Shown one piece after another: positions 9,734 through 19,156 of a stretch of DNA of 64,000 nucleotides. Below the pieces are notes generated by a model. It had not been told where the DNA came from. It did not search any database and saw only the letters and a list, made by a program, of their open reading frames with translations. Source of the stretch: CAVVEQ01 sp963828855 (lineage in GTDB: Bacteria > Chloroflexota > Anaerolineae > Anaerolineales > Anaerolineaceae); NCBI GenBank assembly GCA_963828855.1, contig CAWHGB010000002.1, forward strand, positions 248,001-312,000, given 5' to 3'. The position numbers and the translations under genes are program-made. The first letter of the stretch is position 1. Each line of letters starts with the position of its first letter.

Positions 9734-9768
9734 AAAAGCCTGCGGGAATTTTCTCTTCGCAGGCTTTT
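9734..9768. terminator. Bidirectional intrinsic terminator
   Basis: Perfect 11-bp inverted repeat (AAAAGCCTGCG / CGCAGGCTTTT) with a 13-base loop. A and T runs on both sides make it work for the recombinase (+) and for the end of the redox operon (-). Confidence 0.85.
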
Positions 9769-9785
9769 CCCTTATTTGTATCAAA

Positions 9786-10750
9786 TTACTTGAGAAGATT
9801 CTTTGAACCCACAAGCGCGGTCAGCAGATCGCGCCGTTTCAGAGCGCGTTTTGTATCAATCTCCATCATGCCAGCTTTTTCATCGGCTAGTTTCTGGATC
9901 GCCTTCGATCCAGGTTCCGCTCTCCACATCTTTGTGGCGGAAGCGCCAGCGCTCAACCCATATAGGCAATTGTTCGATATTGGCAACCCGTTGATGTTTT
10001 ATCTCTTTTGAAACACCATAAGCCACAGTGGAAATGGTATATTCCTCAGTTTCTGATTTAACCGGGCAAACCATCATACATGCCCCGCATTTGATGCAAT
10101 AATAATCAGCCAGGAGGAGTTCACCCTTGTCATCGATGCTCAAAGCCCTGGTCGGACAAATATCCGCGCAAGCCAGGCAGCCTTCCACACATAATTCCCT
10201 TTTCAACCGCACGCTACCCTGCCAGGGCTGGGTCACCTTGAAAGCGCCATTGCTGGCAATCTCACACTGCCTGCAGCGGATGCAATTCCCGTCATCCACC
10301 ACTAGCGTATCCAGGCTGAAATCGAAATTGATCACGTTTGTAGGGCAATTGGTGACCACAAAATCCTCACGGCTCCAATCAAAAGCTTCTTTATCGAATA
10401 TGGTGGATTCGATTGGGATCGCAAAAGCTTCCTTTGCTGATCACTGGATTTTCGTGTTTTTCGTTGATTATTATTTCAATCGCATTTTTTGGGCACATGA
10501 TTTCGCAGATCCCGCAGAATACACATGCTTCAGGATCGATATCCACGGAAGGCTTCTGGATGATCCGTCCATTTTCCAGCACCGCCTCCACATGATGAAT
10601 GGCATCCTTCGGACAGCATAAAGGTCCGATCTGGCAGCCGATGCATTTATCCAGGTCCCATTCGATATGGTAATGGCGGGTTACCATCAGTCGTTCCAGG
10701 ACGATACTATGCTCGGTGACGTGTTTTTGGGTCAGTCCTCGTTTGCTCAT
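9786..10750 (-). CDS. Polyferredoxin of the Hdr/Mvh redox operon, frameshifted
   Basis: Iron-sulfur protein with four 4Fe-4S motifs, probably an electron wire for the hydrogenase/Hdr complex. The first part carries CIGCQIGPLCCP and CVFCGICEIMCP; the second carries CIRCRQCEI, CLACADICP and CIKCGACMMVCP. The frame changes near 10425-10437 (about one extra base) and again near 9890-9905, after which KLADEKAGMMEIDTKRA continues to a stop at 9786. The second change is less certain; the protein may simply end near 9880. I prefer the ATG at 10750, ten bases after the hydrogenase stop with GAGGA in front, over 10798, which would overlap by 38 bases. Confidence 0.75.
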
Positions 10751-10760
10751 CCATTCCTCG

Positions 10761-12227
10761 TCAATCTCTGCGAAGTTCTTGAACCATTTGTCGGTCATGG
10801 TCGTAGATGCGAACGATCATGGGGGAATCCCCGGGAAGGGCATGCGTAGCGCAGCCAAAACAGGGGTCATAAGCCCGGAAAGCCATTTCGATCTTGTTCA
10901 TGATCTCGTCGCTGACAACTTGACCTTTATGGATCAAGCCCTGGGCCGCCTTACGGATGGACATATCGATCGCCGCGTAATTATTTGTGGTTCCCACGAT
11001 CAAATTAACCTTTTTTAGCAATCCCCGCTCATCGGTCAGGTAATGATGGGTCAATGTTCCCCTTGGGGCTTCGATGATCGCCACTCCCTCAGAAGGTATC
11101 TCTGTCGGTATGGCATGCACGTTCGGATCAAGGATGCGATCATCCGATGTTAACTCGATGATCTGCTCCACCGCGAAAAGCAGCTCGATAAGCCGTGCCC
11201 AGTGGGTTGCCAGGGTGGCATGCACGGGTTTACCACCCAGGGTCGCGTAGAATTTCTCGTATTCTTCCTGGGCAAGCGGTGTAGCCATGCCGTCAGATAC
11301 GTTTAAGCGCGCTAAAGGTGATGCGCGATACACCCCACTCCCCTCCCCATCAATAAAACCCTTCCAACCCACTTTTTTCAAATAAGGGAACTTCAGGTAG
11401 GTCCAGGGTTCGATGTGCTCTGCGATGTTATCCAAATATTCTTCCGCCGAATATTTGATAAATTCTTTACCGGAAGGCGTGACTACCCGGACCTTGCCAT
11501 CGTAGAAATTCACCTTGTTGTTCTCATCCACTAAACCCATGTAATAGGTTTGATGAGCATACATATCGCTCAGGATCAATTCAACATATTCCTTGTTCTT
11601 CAAGACCAGGGTATCGAAAAGCTCCAATGTAAATTTCGCAGTTTCCAGGGAGCGCCTGGCCAGAGTCAGGATCTTCTGTTGATCCTCCTTGGTCATCGGT
11701 TTCGTCACCCCGCCGACGATTGCTGCCACCGGATGGATGAAGCGCCCGCCGATGATGGAGCAAATCTCGTGGTTATCCTGCAGGAGCTGGATCGCCCTGC
11801 CCCCCACTTCCCTGCCGACCTTTTGTACCACACCCAACACATTTCGCTGTGCTTTTGGCGCACCTGGTCCCACAATAAAATCCGGCCCGCCAAGCACAAA
11901 GAAATGGGTACCATGATCGCCCACAAAGAAAGCGTCGTTCATCACTTCGCGGATCATCCGGCCTGCAAGAGGCACTTCAACCTTATAAACCGCATCTCCC
12001 GCTTTGGCAGCCGCGATGTGGTGCGCTGTGGGGCATACGCCGCAAATCCTTTGCGTGATCTGGGGCATTTCTTCCACCGGTCGCCCTTCGCAGAATTTTT
12101 CAAATCCGCGCAGTTCCGGAATGATCATATAGGCGTTTTCAAGGCTGCCCTCTTCATTCAGGAAAAGATCGATCCGGCCGTGTCCTTCCAATCTGGTAAT
12201 AGGGTCAATACTGATCTTTTGATTCAT
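10761..12227 (-). CDS. mvhA: [NiFe] hydrogenase large subunit, group 3 (MvhA-like)
   Basis: Catalytic subunit that takes up or evolves H2 at a Ni-Fe centre. It has 488 residues. The L1 motif RICGVCPTAHH supplies C62 and C65, and the L2 motif DPCFGCATH supplies C456 and C459. A 26-residue tail after His462 fits the peptide that a maturation protease removes. The CxxCATH form and the soluble, HdrA-linked context point to the F420-non-reducing (methyl-viologen) type, group 3c. The group is an inference from context and motif. Ni ligands are Cys, not selenocysteine. The gene is unbroken. Confidence 0.92.
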   Translation of the reverse strand: MNQKISIDPITRLEGHGRIDLFLNEEGSLENAYMIIPELRGFEKFCEGRPVEEMPQITQRICGVCPTAHHIAAAKAGDAVYKVEVPLAGRMIREVMNDAFFVGDHGTHFFVLGGPDFIVGPGAPKAQRNVLGVVQKVGREVGGRAIQLLQDNHEICSIIGGRFIHPVAAIVGGVTKPMTKEDQQKILTLARRSLETAKFTLELFDTLVLKNKEYVELILSDMYAHQTYYMGLVDENNKVNFYDGKVRVVTPSGKEFIKYSAEEYLDNIAEHIEPWTYLKFPYLKKVGWKGFIDGEGSGVYRASPLARLNVSDGMATPLAQEEYEKFYATLGGKPVHATLATHWARLIELLFAVEQIIELTSDDRILDPNVHAIPTEIPSEGVAIIEAPRGTLTHHYLTDERGLLKKVNLIVGTTNNYAAIDMSIRKAAQGLIHKGQVVSDEIMNKIEMAFRAYDPCFGCATHALPGDSPMIVRIYDHDRQMVQELRRD

Positions 12228-12236
12228 CTTCTTACC

Positions 12237-13205
12237 CTATTTGTACTTCATTTCATTGAGAATCGAATCAGCCAGTCCAAATCGGTAGGCTGTACCCACG
12301 GGATCAACGAAACCTTCCATTATCTTTTTTAGCTCCTCGGGATTACTGGTGTCGATCAAAGCGCCTATCTCGCTAATGAGTTTGGCACCCTGGTCGATCA
12401 CTCCATCAGGGGGACCGTAGCACCCGCGGCAGGGAAAATTTGCATTGACGCACGGCAATCCACAGCCAGCCTGGGTTGCTGCCCCGTAGCAAACCACGCC
12501 CTGGGTGAGAAAGCAGGTTTCCTGGTCCAATTGCACTTCATGCGGACGCTTGAATTCAGAGATGCGCTGGCTGCTTTTTCCTTTTTGCCTGGCGCAGGCA
12601 TCGCAATTGGATTTCGGATCAACACCGATCTTCGATCCTTTTGCTGGGATTTTGCCGGCAAGAAGGGCTTGAAAAACATTCCAAACCTGATCGGCAACGG
12701 GCGGGCAACCTGGCATGTAATAATCCACTTCAACGGTTTGGGCAAGCGTCTTCACCCGGTCATAGAGGACAGGAATTTCGATATCCCCTTCTTTCATATG
12801 GGTGGTCTGCTGTGGACGCGTTCCACGGGAATCATCATTCGAAGGGATCTCGTCAAAAACCCGGTACAGCATGCTTTCCTTGTCATATTGGTTGGCAAGC
12901 GATGGAATACCTCCCATGTGGGCACAGGCTCCGAAGGCAACCAGGATTTTTGATTTTTTTCTTAGCAGAGTGGCAATATGTTCATTTTCATCATTGCGAA
13001 TTCCACCGTTGAAAAAACAGACGTCGATTTCCTTATCCCGCATAGCGCGGACATCATCGTATTTAAAATCCATCGCGCACGGCCAGAATACAATGTCCAC
13101 CTTTTCACTGACTTCCACCAGCCGCATACCCAACTCAACGATAGTGATCTCGCAGCCTCCGCAACTGGCTGCCCAATAGAAGGCGAGTTTTGGTCTTTGG
13201 CTCAT
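12237..13205 (-). CDS. mvhG: [NiFe] hydrogenase small subunit (MvhG-like)
   Basis: Carries the Fe-S relay from the Ni-Fe site to the Hdr partner. The 322 residues begin with the proximal-cluster region AASCGGCE, followed by GACAHMGG and PGCPP. The C-terminal third is rich in Cys (NCDACAR, CFLTQGVVCYG, CGLPCVNANFPCRGCYGP), as in MvhG/FrhG proteins that bind three 4Fe-4S clusters. There is no Tat signal, so the enzyme is cytoplasmic. It lies 9 bases upstream of the large subunit and 1 base after the HdrC-MvhD fusion. Confidence 0.92.
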   Translation of the reverse strand: MSQRPKLAFYWAASCGGCEITIVELGMRLVEVSEKVDIVFWPCAMDFKYDDVRAMRDKEIDVCFFNGGIRNDENEHIATLLRKKSKILVAFGACAHMGGIPSLANQYDKESMLYRVFDEIPSNDDSRGTRPQQTTHMKEGDIEIPVLYDRVKTLAQTVEVDYYMPGCPPVADQVWNVFQALLAGKIPAKGSKIGVDPKSNCDACARQKGKSSQRISEFKRPHEVQLDQETCFLTQGVVCYGAATQAGCGLPCVNANFPCRGCYGPPDGVIDQGAKLISEIGALIDTSNPEELKKIMEGFVDPVGTAYRFGLADSILNEMKYK

Positions 13206-13206
13206 G

Positions 13207-14163
13207 TTATCTCGCTTTCATCAATTCCAGGGATTCCAGCATGCCATCGATCTCAGTCCTGATCCGGCCGCGATCCTGAGTTCCTATCTGAATAAACCGG
13301 ACCCGCCCTCCCCTTTCGGGATCCATCTGATCAAACATACTCCCCAGTAATGAGATTTTGCATGATCCGACATAGTTGCCGCGTTTGAAATGGCACTCTC
13401 CTGGTGCGCACCCGCACACCAATACCCCGTCGATTCCCGAACGCAGCGCGAGCATGGCCATCTGTGGGTCTATCCTTCCAGAACAGGGAATGTGGATCAC
13501 CCGGACGTTCGAGGGATAGGATACCAGGATTTGCAGGTCATCATCCACGCGCAGGGACCAATCGCAGACGAAGATGAGCAACTTGGGCTCAGTTGTCCTT
13601 CCTGATGGGATCTTGATCTGTTTTAGGATATCGCGGTTCGCAACACCCTTCCGGGAAATCGCTCCCAGAGGGCAAGCTGCCACACAGGTGCCGCAGCGCA
13701 TGCAGCGGTTCTTATCCACCTGTGAAACCCGGTCGATTTGACCGTTAATTTTCTTCTCGATCAAATGAGGAGCTTCATAGGGGCAGACCATGACGCAAAC
13801 GCCGCAGCCCGAGCAGAGTTTCTCGTCAACTTTTACAGTTTCAAGCGGAGATTTGTACCCTTCCGCAACCGCGAGCTGTTTGACCGCGCCGATCACCCCG
13901 GAGATATGAATCTTCTGTGGGCATGCCGGAAAGCAGAGATCGCACGCAGAGCACATCCAGGTTGTTGGATCTGTGTAAGCATCTTCGTCCTGATCCAAAA
14001 GCACCCGTCGAATTAATCGCCTGGGGTTGTATTCGGGTTCCACTTTCTGCTGGATCATGCACTTGGAAACGCATGTGCCGCAGGAATAGCACATTTCCAG
14101 GTGTTCCCCTCCTGGAATGGCACGAACTTTTTCTGCAAAGGTTACTGTTGTGGAATGACTCAA
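13207..14163 (-). CDS. HdrC-like / ferredoxin / MvhD fusion protein
   Basis: Three modules in 318 residues. The first is an HdrC-like part with CYSCGTCVSKC and CSACDLCFPACP. The second is a two-cluster ferredoxin (CSGCGVCVMVCP, CMRCGTCVAACP). The third is an MvhD-type domain (FVCDW, CSGRIDP, VCGCAPGECHFKRGN) that normally binds a 2Fe-2S cluster and joins hydrogenase to HdrA. The start is a TTG whose last two bases overlap the upstream TGA (TTGA), suggesting coupled translation with hdrA. HdrB, the usual partner of HdrC, is not encoded in the window. BamD/BamF-like roles are an alternative reading. Confidence 0.88.
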   Translation of the reverse strand: MSHSTTVTFAEKVRAIPGGEHLEMCYSCGTCVSKCMIQQKVEPEYNPRRLIRRVLLDQDEDAYTDPTTWMCSACDLCFPACPQKIHISGVIGAVKQLAVAEGYKSPLETVKVDEKLCSGCGVCVMVCPYEAPHLIEKKINGQIDRVSQVDKNRCMRCGTCVAACPLGAISRKGVANRDILKQIKIPSGRTTEPKLLIFVCDWSLRVDDDLQILVSYPSNVRVIHIPCSGRIDPQMAMLALRSGIDGVLVCGCAPGECHFKRGNYVGSCKISLLGSMFDQMDPERGGRVRFIQIGTQDRGRIRTEIDGMLESLELMKAR

Positions 14164-16671
14164 TTTGCCACCTCCTCACCGTGCATGGAGGCAACCATTT
14201 TCTTGGAGAACTCAATTGCTTCATCAACCCTAGGAGCTTCTTTCATTCTGCGGGCGCGCTGCTCCATCTGTGGCCGCAAGGTCTCGATCTCCTCTTTCAA
14301 TTTTTCAGGCGGGATACCATCTATCACTTTTTGTAATTCATTGATCACGCGGGCATACTTATCTCCCTCCGCGGCTGAGATCCATTCCACCCGGAACCGT
14401 CCCGGAGACATGCCCATCTTATCGAATGTTTTCATCAGCCGTTCCGCACGAGCCGCGCCGACGATCTGCCCGGTGATATAGTGGCAATCCTGGCGGTGAC
14501 AGCCGGAATAAAGGACCGCTCCAGCACCAAGACGGAACGCTTCATATACAAAATCGGAGTCCATACGCGCCGAGCACATCACCCTAAGGCCGCGCTCATT
14601 GGCAGAGTATTCAAAATGGCTCGTACCCGCCAGATCCGCGCCACCATACGAACACCAGTGGCAACGGAATGCCAGGATTTTCTTCTCAGGCTCGTTCGCC
14701 AGGACAGTCTGCAATTGAGCCAGAAGCTGCGCGTCGGTATAATGCAACTGGGTGATGGCATTGTGGGGACATTCAGCTACACAGCCACCGCATCCGTGGC
14801 ATTTGGCGGTCACCACTTCGGCGGCTTTCCCAACCTCGTAATTGATCGAACCATAAGGGCATGCTTTGGCGCAAAGCCCGCATTGTTTACCCTGCGCGCT
14901 GATGCAGCGGTCCTCCCAAACAGAAGCGACCGTCGGTTCGATCTCCCATTGATCCGAGTGCAGGATCCGTCCTGCCCGGGAGGCAGCCGCGATACCCTGG
15001 GCAACGCTTGAGGGGATATCCTTCAGCCCCTGGCATGCACCTGCCAGGAAAACACCGTCAGTTGGTGTATCCATTGGACGCAATTTTGGATGGTATTCCA
15101 TGAAGAAACCACCCGGGCTTTGAACAATATTCAACACGGAGCTCATCGTCGCCTGGTCCGGCTGTGGAATGCCGGCCTGATTCAGCATAACCATGTCGAA
15201 TTCGCGCTCAATCACTTTCCCCAGGGATACATCCTCAGAATGCACAAAAAGATTTTTCGAGTCCGGGTCTTCAGTGATCAGGCTCGGCCTACCCTGGATA
15301 AAATGGATGCCCAATTCCCTGGCGCGATCGTAAAATTCTTCGTACCCCTTGGAGGGAGTCCGGATATCCATGTAATACACGGAGATATCCAGGTCAGGAT
15401 CCATCTGCTTGAGCAATACGGCATTTTTGATGGAGTACATGCAGCAGAAATTGGAGCAGTATGGGTTGTAGCGTTTATCCCTTGAGCCGACGCAATTTAT
15501 AAAAGCGAGTCGCTTTGGATTTTTAAGGTCACTCGGTCGTATCAGATCCCCTGCTGTAGGGCCGGCTGAGTTATTCAAACGTTCCATCTCCATGGAGGTG
15601 ATCACATTGGGGAACCGCCCATAACCGTATTCGCTCATCACGCTGGGATCAAAGTGATCGTACCCGGTCGCAACAACGATGGCGCCTGCATCCTCCCAGG
15701 TGACCTTATCCTCCATGCTGAAATCAATGGCGTTCAGCTTACCGCAGGCTTCCACGCATTTGTAGCAATGGATGCAGGCTTCCATATCCACCGTGTATTT
15801 GAGTGGAACCGACTGGCTCATGGGAACATAGATCGCCTTGCGGGGAGCAAGGTTCATCTCGAAATGAATTGGGGACTTCGATCGGGCAGACCTTGGAGCA
15901 ATCCCCGCAGCCGTTGCAGCGCGAGGCAATGACGCGTTTCGATTTTTCTCGCAGTTGGACTTTGAAATTCCCGACGAATCCTTCGACCCGTTCAACTTCT
16001 GTGTATGCTTTTACTGTGATGTTGGGTTGGCGCGCCGCGTCAACCATTTTGGGTGCAAGAATTCATATACTGCAGTCCATGGTTGGAAAGGTCTTGTTAA
16101 GTTGTGCCATGACCCCTCCAATCGTTTCCTGCTTCTCTACCAAAATCGTTTTTATACCCTGCTCTGCCAGGTCTAATGCACAGCTTATCCCGGCCACGCC
16201 AGCCCCGATCACAACAGCTTTCTTTGTCACCGGAACGGAGATCATATCCAGCGGTGTGAGGAAACTGGCTTTGGCGATCGCTGCGGCCGTCAGGTCCTTC
16301 GCTTTTTCCAAAGCGCCAGCTTTATCATGCCCGTGCGCCCAGGTGCACTGTTCGCGTATATTGGCCATTTCCATCAGAAATGGATTCAATCCGGCTTCCT
16401 GGACTGCAGCCCTGAAGGTGGGCTCATGCATTCTCACAGAACAAGCAGAGACAACCACCCTGTTCAAATTGTATTTCTTGATATCGTCTTTTATCAGGGT
16501 TTGGCCGGAATCTGCGCAGGCATAATGGGTATCGGTTGCCCGCACAACACCCGGCAACCCGGCTGCGTAGGCGGCAACATCTGCCGGAGGGATTACTCCA
16601 GCAATGTTGGATCCGCAGTGGCAGATATAAACGCCAATGCGGAGTTCTTCCTTTCCTTCTGGGTTAGTCAT
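14160..16671 (-). CDS. hdrA: HdrA-MvhD fusion, candidate selenoprotein, one frameshift
   Basis: FAD- and Fe-S-containing electron-bifurcating subunit, about 836 residues. The N-terminal part (CHCGSNI, then the FAD motif VIGAGVAGISCALDLAEQG) reaches CSI and then a TGA at 16063-16065. The same frame resumes at once with ILAPKMVD, so this is a single in-frame TGA at codon 203, where the family has Cys. A hairpin fitting a bacterial SECIS follows. A separate one-base insertion in an A/T run near 15862-15864 changes frame before NLAPRKAIY. Further on come several 4Fe-4S motifs (CIHCYKCVEAC, CGLCAKACP, CHGCGGCVAECP) and a C-terminal MvhD domain (FRCHWCSYGGADLAG, CSARMDSDF, YSGCHRQDCHY). An AGGAG precedes the ATG. 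Confidence 0.85.
16025..16065 (-). promoter_or_regulatory. Candidate selenocysteine codon and bacterial SECIS hairpin
   Basis: Reading the minus strand, TGA (16065-16063) is followed by a hairpin at 16045-16025: GGTTG pairs with CAACC, then an A-C mismatch, then CGC with GCG, closing a GGC loop. The loop begins 27 bases after the TGA. As I recall, bacterial SECIS elements have a small loop with an early G about 16-37 bases after the UGA, which this fits. The hairpin lies inside coding sequence, as required in bacteria. Confidence 0.6.
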
Positions 16672-16710
16672 GGAGCTCCTGGAGAGGTAATAGAATTCGA
16701 TTGAAATGTA

Positions 16711-17208
16711 TTATGAACGTCGGACCGATGGCCGCTTCAGTGGCCAGGCGTTTTCTGGCTTTTTGAGCGCGTTGATCGGGATCACGAGTTCAAGCGCATC
16801 CTTCGGGCACCAAAGCACGCATTGGGGTCCGCCATCCACATCCTCACATTGGTCGCAGATCTCAGCCAGTTTTGTTTCGGGGTTGATGGAGATGGCTCCA
16901 AAATCACAGGCTTCGATGCACCAGGCGCAGGCATCGCAATTGTTCACATCCACCTGGATGATCCCGGTCGCTGGATCCTGGATCAAAGCATCCCGTGTGC
17001 AGGCCACCACGCAGGGGGCATCTTCGCACGTTCGGCAAGCTACGGCGGTGATTAAGATCTCTTCAGCTCTCACCACCCGGATTCGGCTGCGGTAGGTATT
17101 GAATTCACCAGTTTTCGTATATGAGCAGATATACTCGCAAAGCTGGCATCCAATGCACTTATCGTAATCACAGGCGATATATTTGAATCGTGAAGTTGTT
17201 GTGGTCAC
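16711..17208 (-). CDS. 4Fe-4S electron-transfer subunit of the AOR operon (HycB/DmsB type)
   Basis: Ferredoxin-like protein of 165 residues with four Cys clusters in the DmsB/HycB pattern: CIGCQLCEYIC, CRTCEDAPCVVAC, CDACAWCIEAC and CDQC...CVLWCP. It lies between the AOR and hdrA (26 bases after the AOR stop), so it most likely carries electrons from the AOR tungsten site to HdrA. The same order AOR - FeS - HdrA is known from BamB-BamC-BamE type clusters. No signal peptide. Confidence 0.88.
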   Translation of the reverse strand: MTTTTSRFKYIACDYDKCIGCQLCEYICSYTKTGEFNTYRSRIRVVRAEEILITAVACRTCEDAPCVVACTRDALIQDPATGIIQVDVNNCDACAWCIEACDFGAISINPETKLAEICDQCEDVDGGPQCVLWCPKDALELVIPINALKKPENAWPLKRPSVRRS

Positions 17209-17234
17209 TCTACTATCTCCTTTTTACCGGTAAA

Positions 17235-19121
17235 TTAAACACCGATCTGTTCCGCAACGTCAGACATCCCCAGGTCGATCAATTTCTTCTTGGGGATCAT
17301 GCCATCATTGGTCCAGCCTTTGGCTTTATAGTACTGGTCCTTCATCGTCTCAAGCTCTTCCATGCTGACCACATGACCAGCGGAAGCTCCCTTGGTCATG
17401 GGATCGTGGTGCCAGCGGTATGGCAGGGCATCATCTTTGCGCGACCAACCTTCACGTATGTTGAACGCTTTCTTGATCGTGTGAGCCCGTTCGCCGATAA
17501 GGTCTATATCCTCGTACTTGAAATCCCAACCTGTTGTGGCATTGATCAACGCGGCGATGGAAGGCCAGGCACCGGAGCGATCAGCCTTGCCGGTGAAACA
17601 CCTGCGAATGAATTTGCATAAGGGTAGTGTATCGTACACAGCGGCATATTCCTCAGCTTCCCGTGCGTACTCGCCATGTTTTTCATCAATTTTAAAACGG
17701 TCAGTTCCTCCGGTGATGTCTATATCGTAAGCTGCAGAGCGGTTATGGCAGCCTCCGCGAGTTCCGACAGCAGCGCCGACTGCGAAAGTTTTCAGTCCGC
17801 GGGCATCATACCCCGGGGATTCCAATCCCTTCGAATTCATCGCCCACTTGTAAGTTTCAGCCTTTCTTTCCTTGTCGATCGTATCAGATGCGATCCTGGT
17901 TCCTTCAGCGAGGAGATTTCCGATTCCTTCCCGATCTCGGATCATTTCCAGCAAGGTGACGCCGGCTTCTCCGTTTCCAAAATTGGGTTCAAATCCTTCC
18001 GGGTATTTTTTACATTTGAAATCTTCTTTTTTGAAGATTCCTTTTTCAAATGTCTCCATCACCCAGGAAACAGTCACCCCGCCGCTCATGGAATCCATAC
18101 CGGCTTCATCACAAACATCGACCATTTTGATGATCGCCTTCATGTCGCTGATTCCGCAATTCGAGCCGGTTGCGTAAAGTGATTCATATTCGATACCAGT
18201 AATCGCCCCGGTATAGGGTCCTTCCCGAACCAGGGACATCTGCTCACAGGCGATTGGGCATTGCGCGCATGCGATCGTTTTCACTTTGTAATGCTCGGAA
18301 AGCTCTTCACCAGAAATTTGCTCGGCGTATTCAAAAGTGCCTTCCTGGTAATTTCGCGTGGGTAGTAACCCCAATTTGTTCATATTAAGTACATTTGTGA
18401 CCGTGCCCAACACGCGGTATTTAACCGTGTGAGGTCCCTGCGCCTGATCACTGATATCAAAGGACATCTTCATGAGCGTCGCCGGATCTGCGACCTTGAT
18501 CCCCTTGGTTCCTCGCACGGAAAGCGCTTTGAGTTTCTTGGATCCCCAGACCATCCCATGACCGGTACGTCCAGCTTGCCGGCCATCATTTGTCACGTTG
18601 GCAAACCGCACCAGGTTCTCTCCGGCTGGACCGATGGTGCAGGAGCGTACCTGGTCATCTGCCAGTGCTTCGCGAATGGCTTCTTCAGTTTCAAAGGTGT
18701 TTTTCCCCAAAAGTTTGGTTGCATCCCGGAATTCCACCCGGTCATCATCGATAAAAATATTCACCCAGTTTTCACTTACACCATGCACAACCACCCCGTC
18801 CCATTGCGCGCGTTTAAGTGCAATCGAAAACCAGCTCCCGGATAGGCTGTCGCCGATAAAACCGGTCAAGGGAGATTTTGAAGCCATCCCGAATTTCCCT
18901 CCTACCGGAACGGGCGTGCCAGTAAAGATCCCATTGGCGATACAAATTGGGTTATCGGGTGATAGAGGATCGCAGCCTGGTTTTATATTTTCCCAGCACA
19001 ACCTGGTGGCCATCGAAACACCACCGATATAGGTTTTAAACCAATCTTCCGGCTTTTCCTCTACCCAATGTTTACGGTTGGTGAGGTCGATGTGTAGGAT
19101 TCTTCCGCTGTAACCGAACAT
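17235..19121 (-). CDS. Aldehyde:ferredoxin oxidoreductase family tungstoenzyme (AOR1)
   Basis: Tungsten or molybdenum bis-pyranopterin enzyme of 628 residues, normal for the family. The N-terminal beta domain (GYSGRILHIDLT), the pterin-binding stretch GRQAGRTGHGMVWGSKKLKA (180-199) and the cluster motif C285-x2-C288-x3-C292 are seen; the fourth ligand is probably the Cys in LPLCKF near residue 505. Substrate unknown: simple aldehydes, or a BamB-like aromatic acyl-CoA role given the Hdr neighbours. AAGGAGG lies 9 bases before the ATG. It is unbroken and is the second gene of the redox operon. Confidence 0.93.
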   Translation of the reverse strand: MFGYSGRILHIDLTNRKHWVEEKPEDWFKTYIGGVSMATRLCWENIKPGCDPLSPDNPICIANGIFTGTPVPVGGKFGMASKSPLTGFIGDSLSGSWFSIALKRAQWDGVVVHGVSENWVNIFIDDDRVEFRDATKLLGKNTFETEEAIREALADDQVRSCTIGPAGENLVRFANVTNDGRQAGRTGHGMVWGSKKLKALSVRGTKGIKVADPATLMKMSFDISDQAQGPHTVKYRVLGTVTNVLNMNKLGLLPTRNYQEGTFEYAEQISGEELSEHYKVKTIACAQCPIACEQMSLVREGPYTGAITGIEYESLYATGSNCGISDMKAIIKMVDVCDEAGMDSMSGGVTVSWVMETFEKGIFKKEDFKCKKYPEGFEPNFGNGEAGVTLLEMIRDREGIGNLLAEGTRIASDTIDKERKAETYKWAMNSKGLESPGYDARGLKTFAVGAAVGTRGGCHNRSAAYDIDITGGTDRFKIDEKHGEYAREAEEYAAVYDTLPLCKFIRRCFTGKADRSGAWPSIAALINATTGWDFKYEDIDLIGERAHTIKKAFNIREGWSRKDDALPYRWHHDPMTKGASAGHVVSMEELETMKDQYYKAKGWTNDGMIPKKKLIDLGMSDVAEQIGV

Positions 19122-19156
19122 TTGGTTCTGCCTCCTTGGCTTTCTTACGATTATTC

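Noticed and set aside
10751..10798. Upstream start for the polyferredoxin at 10798
   Set aside because: It would overlap the hydrogenase gene by 38 bases, whereas the ATG at 10750 has GAGGA and follows the stop by ten bases.
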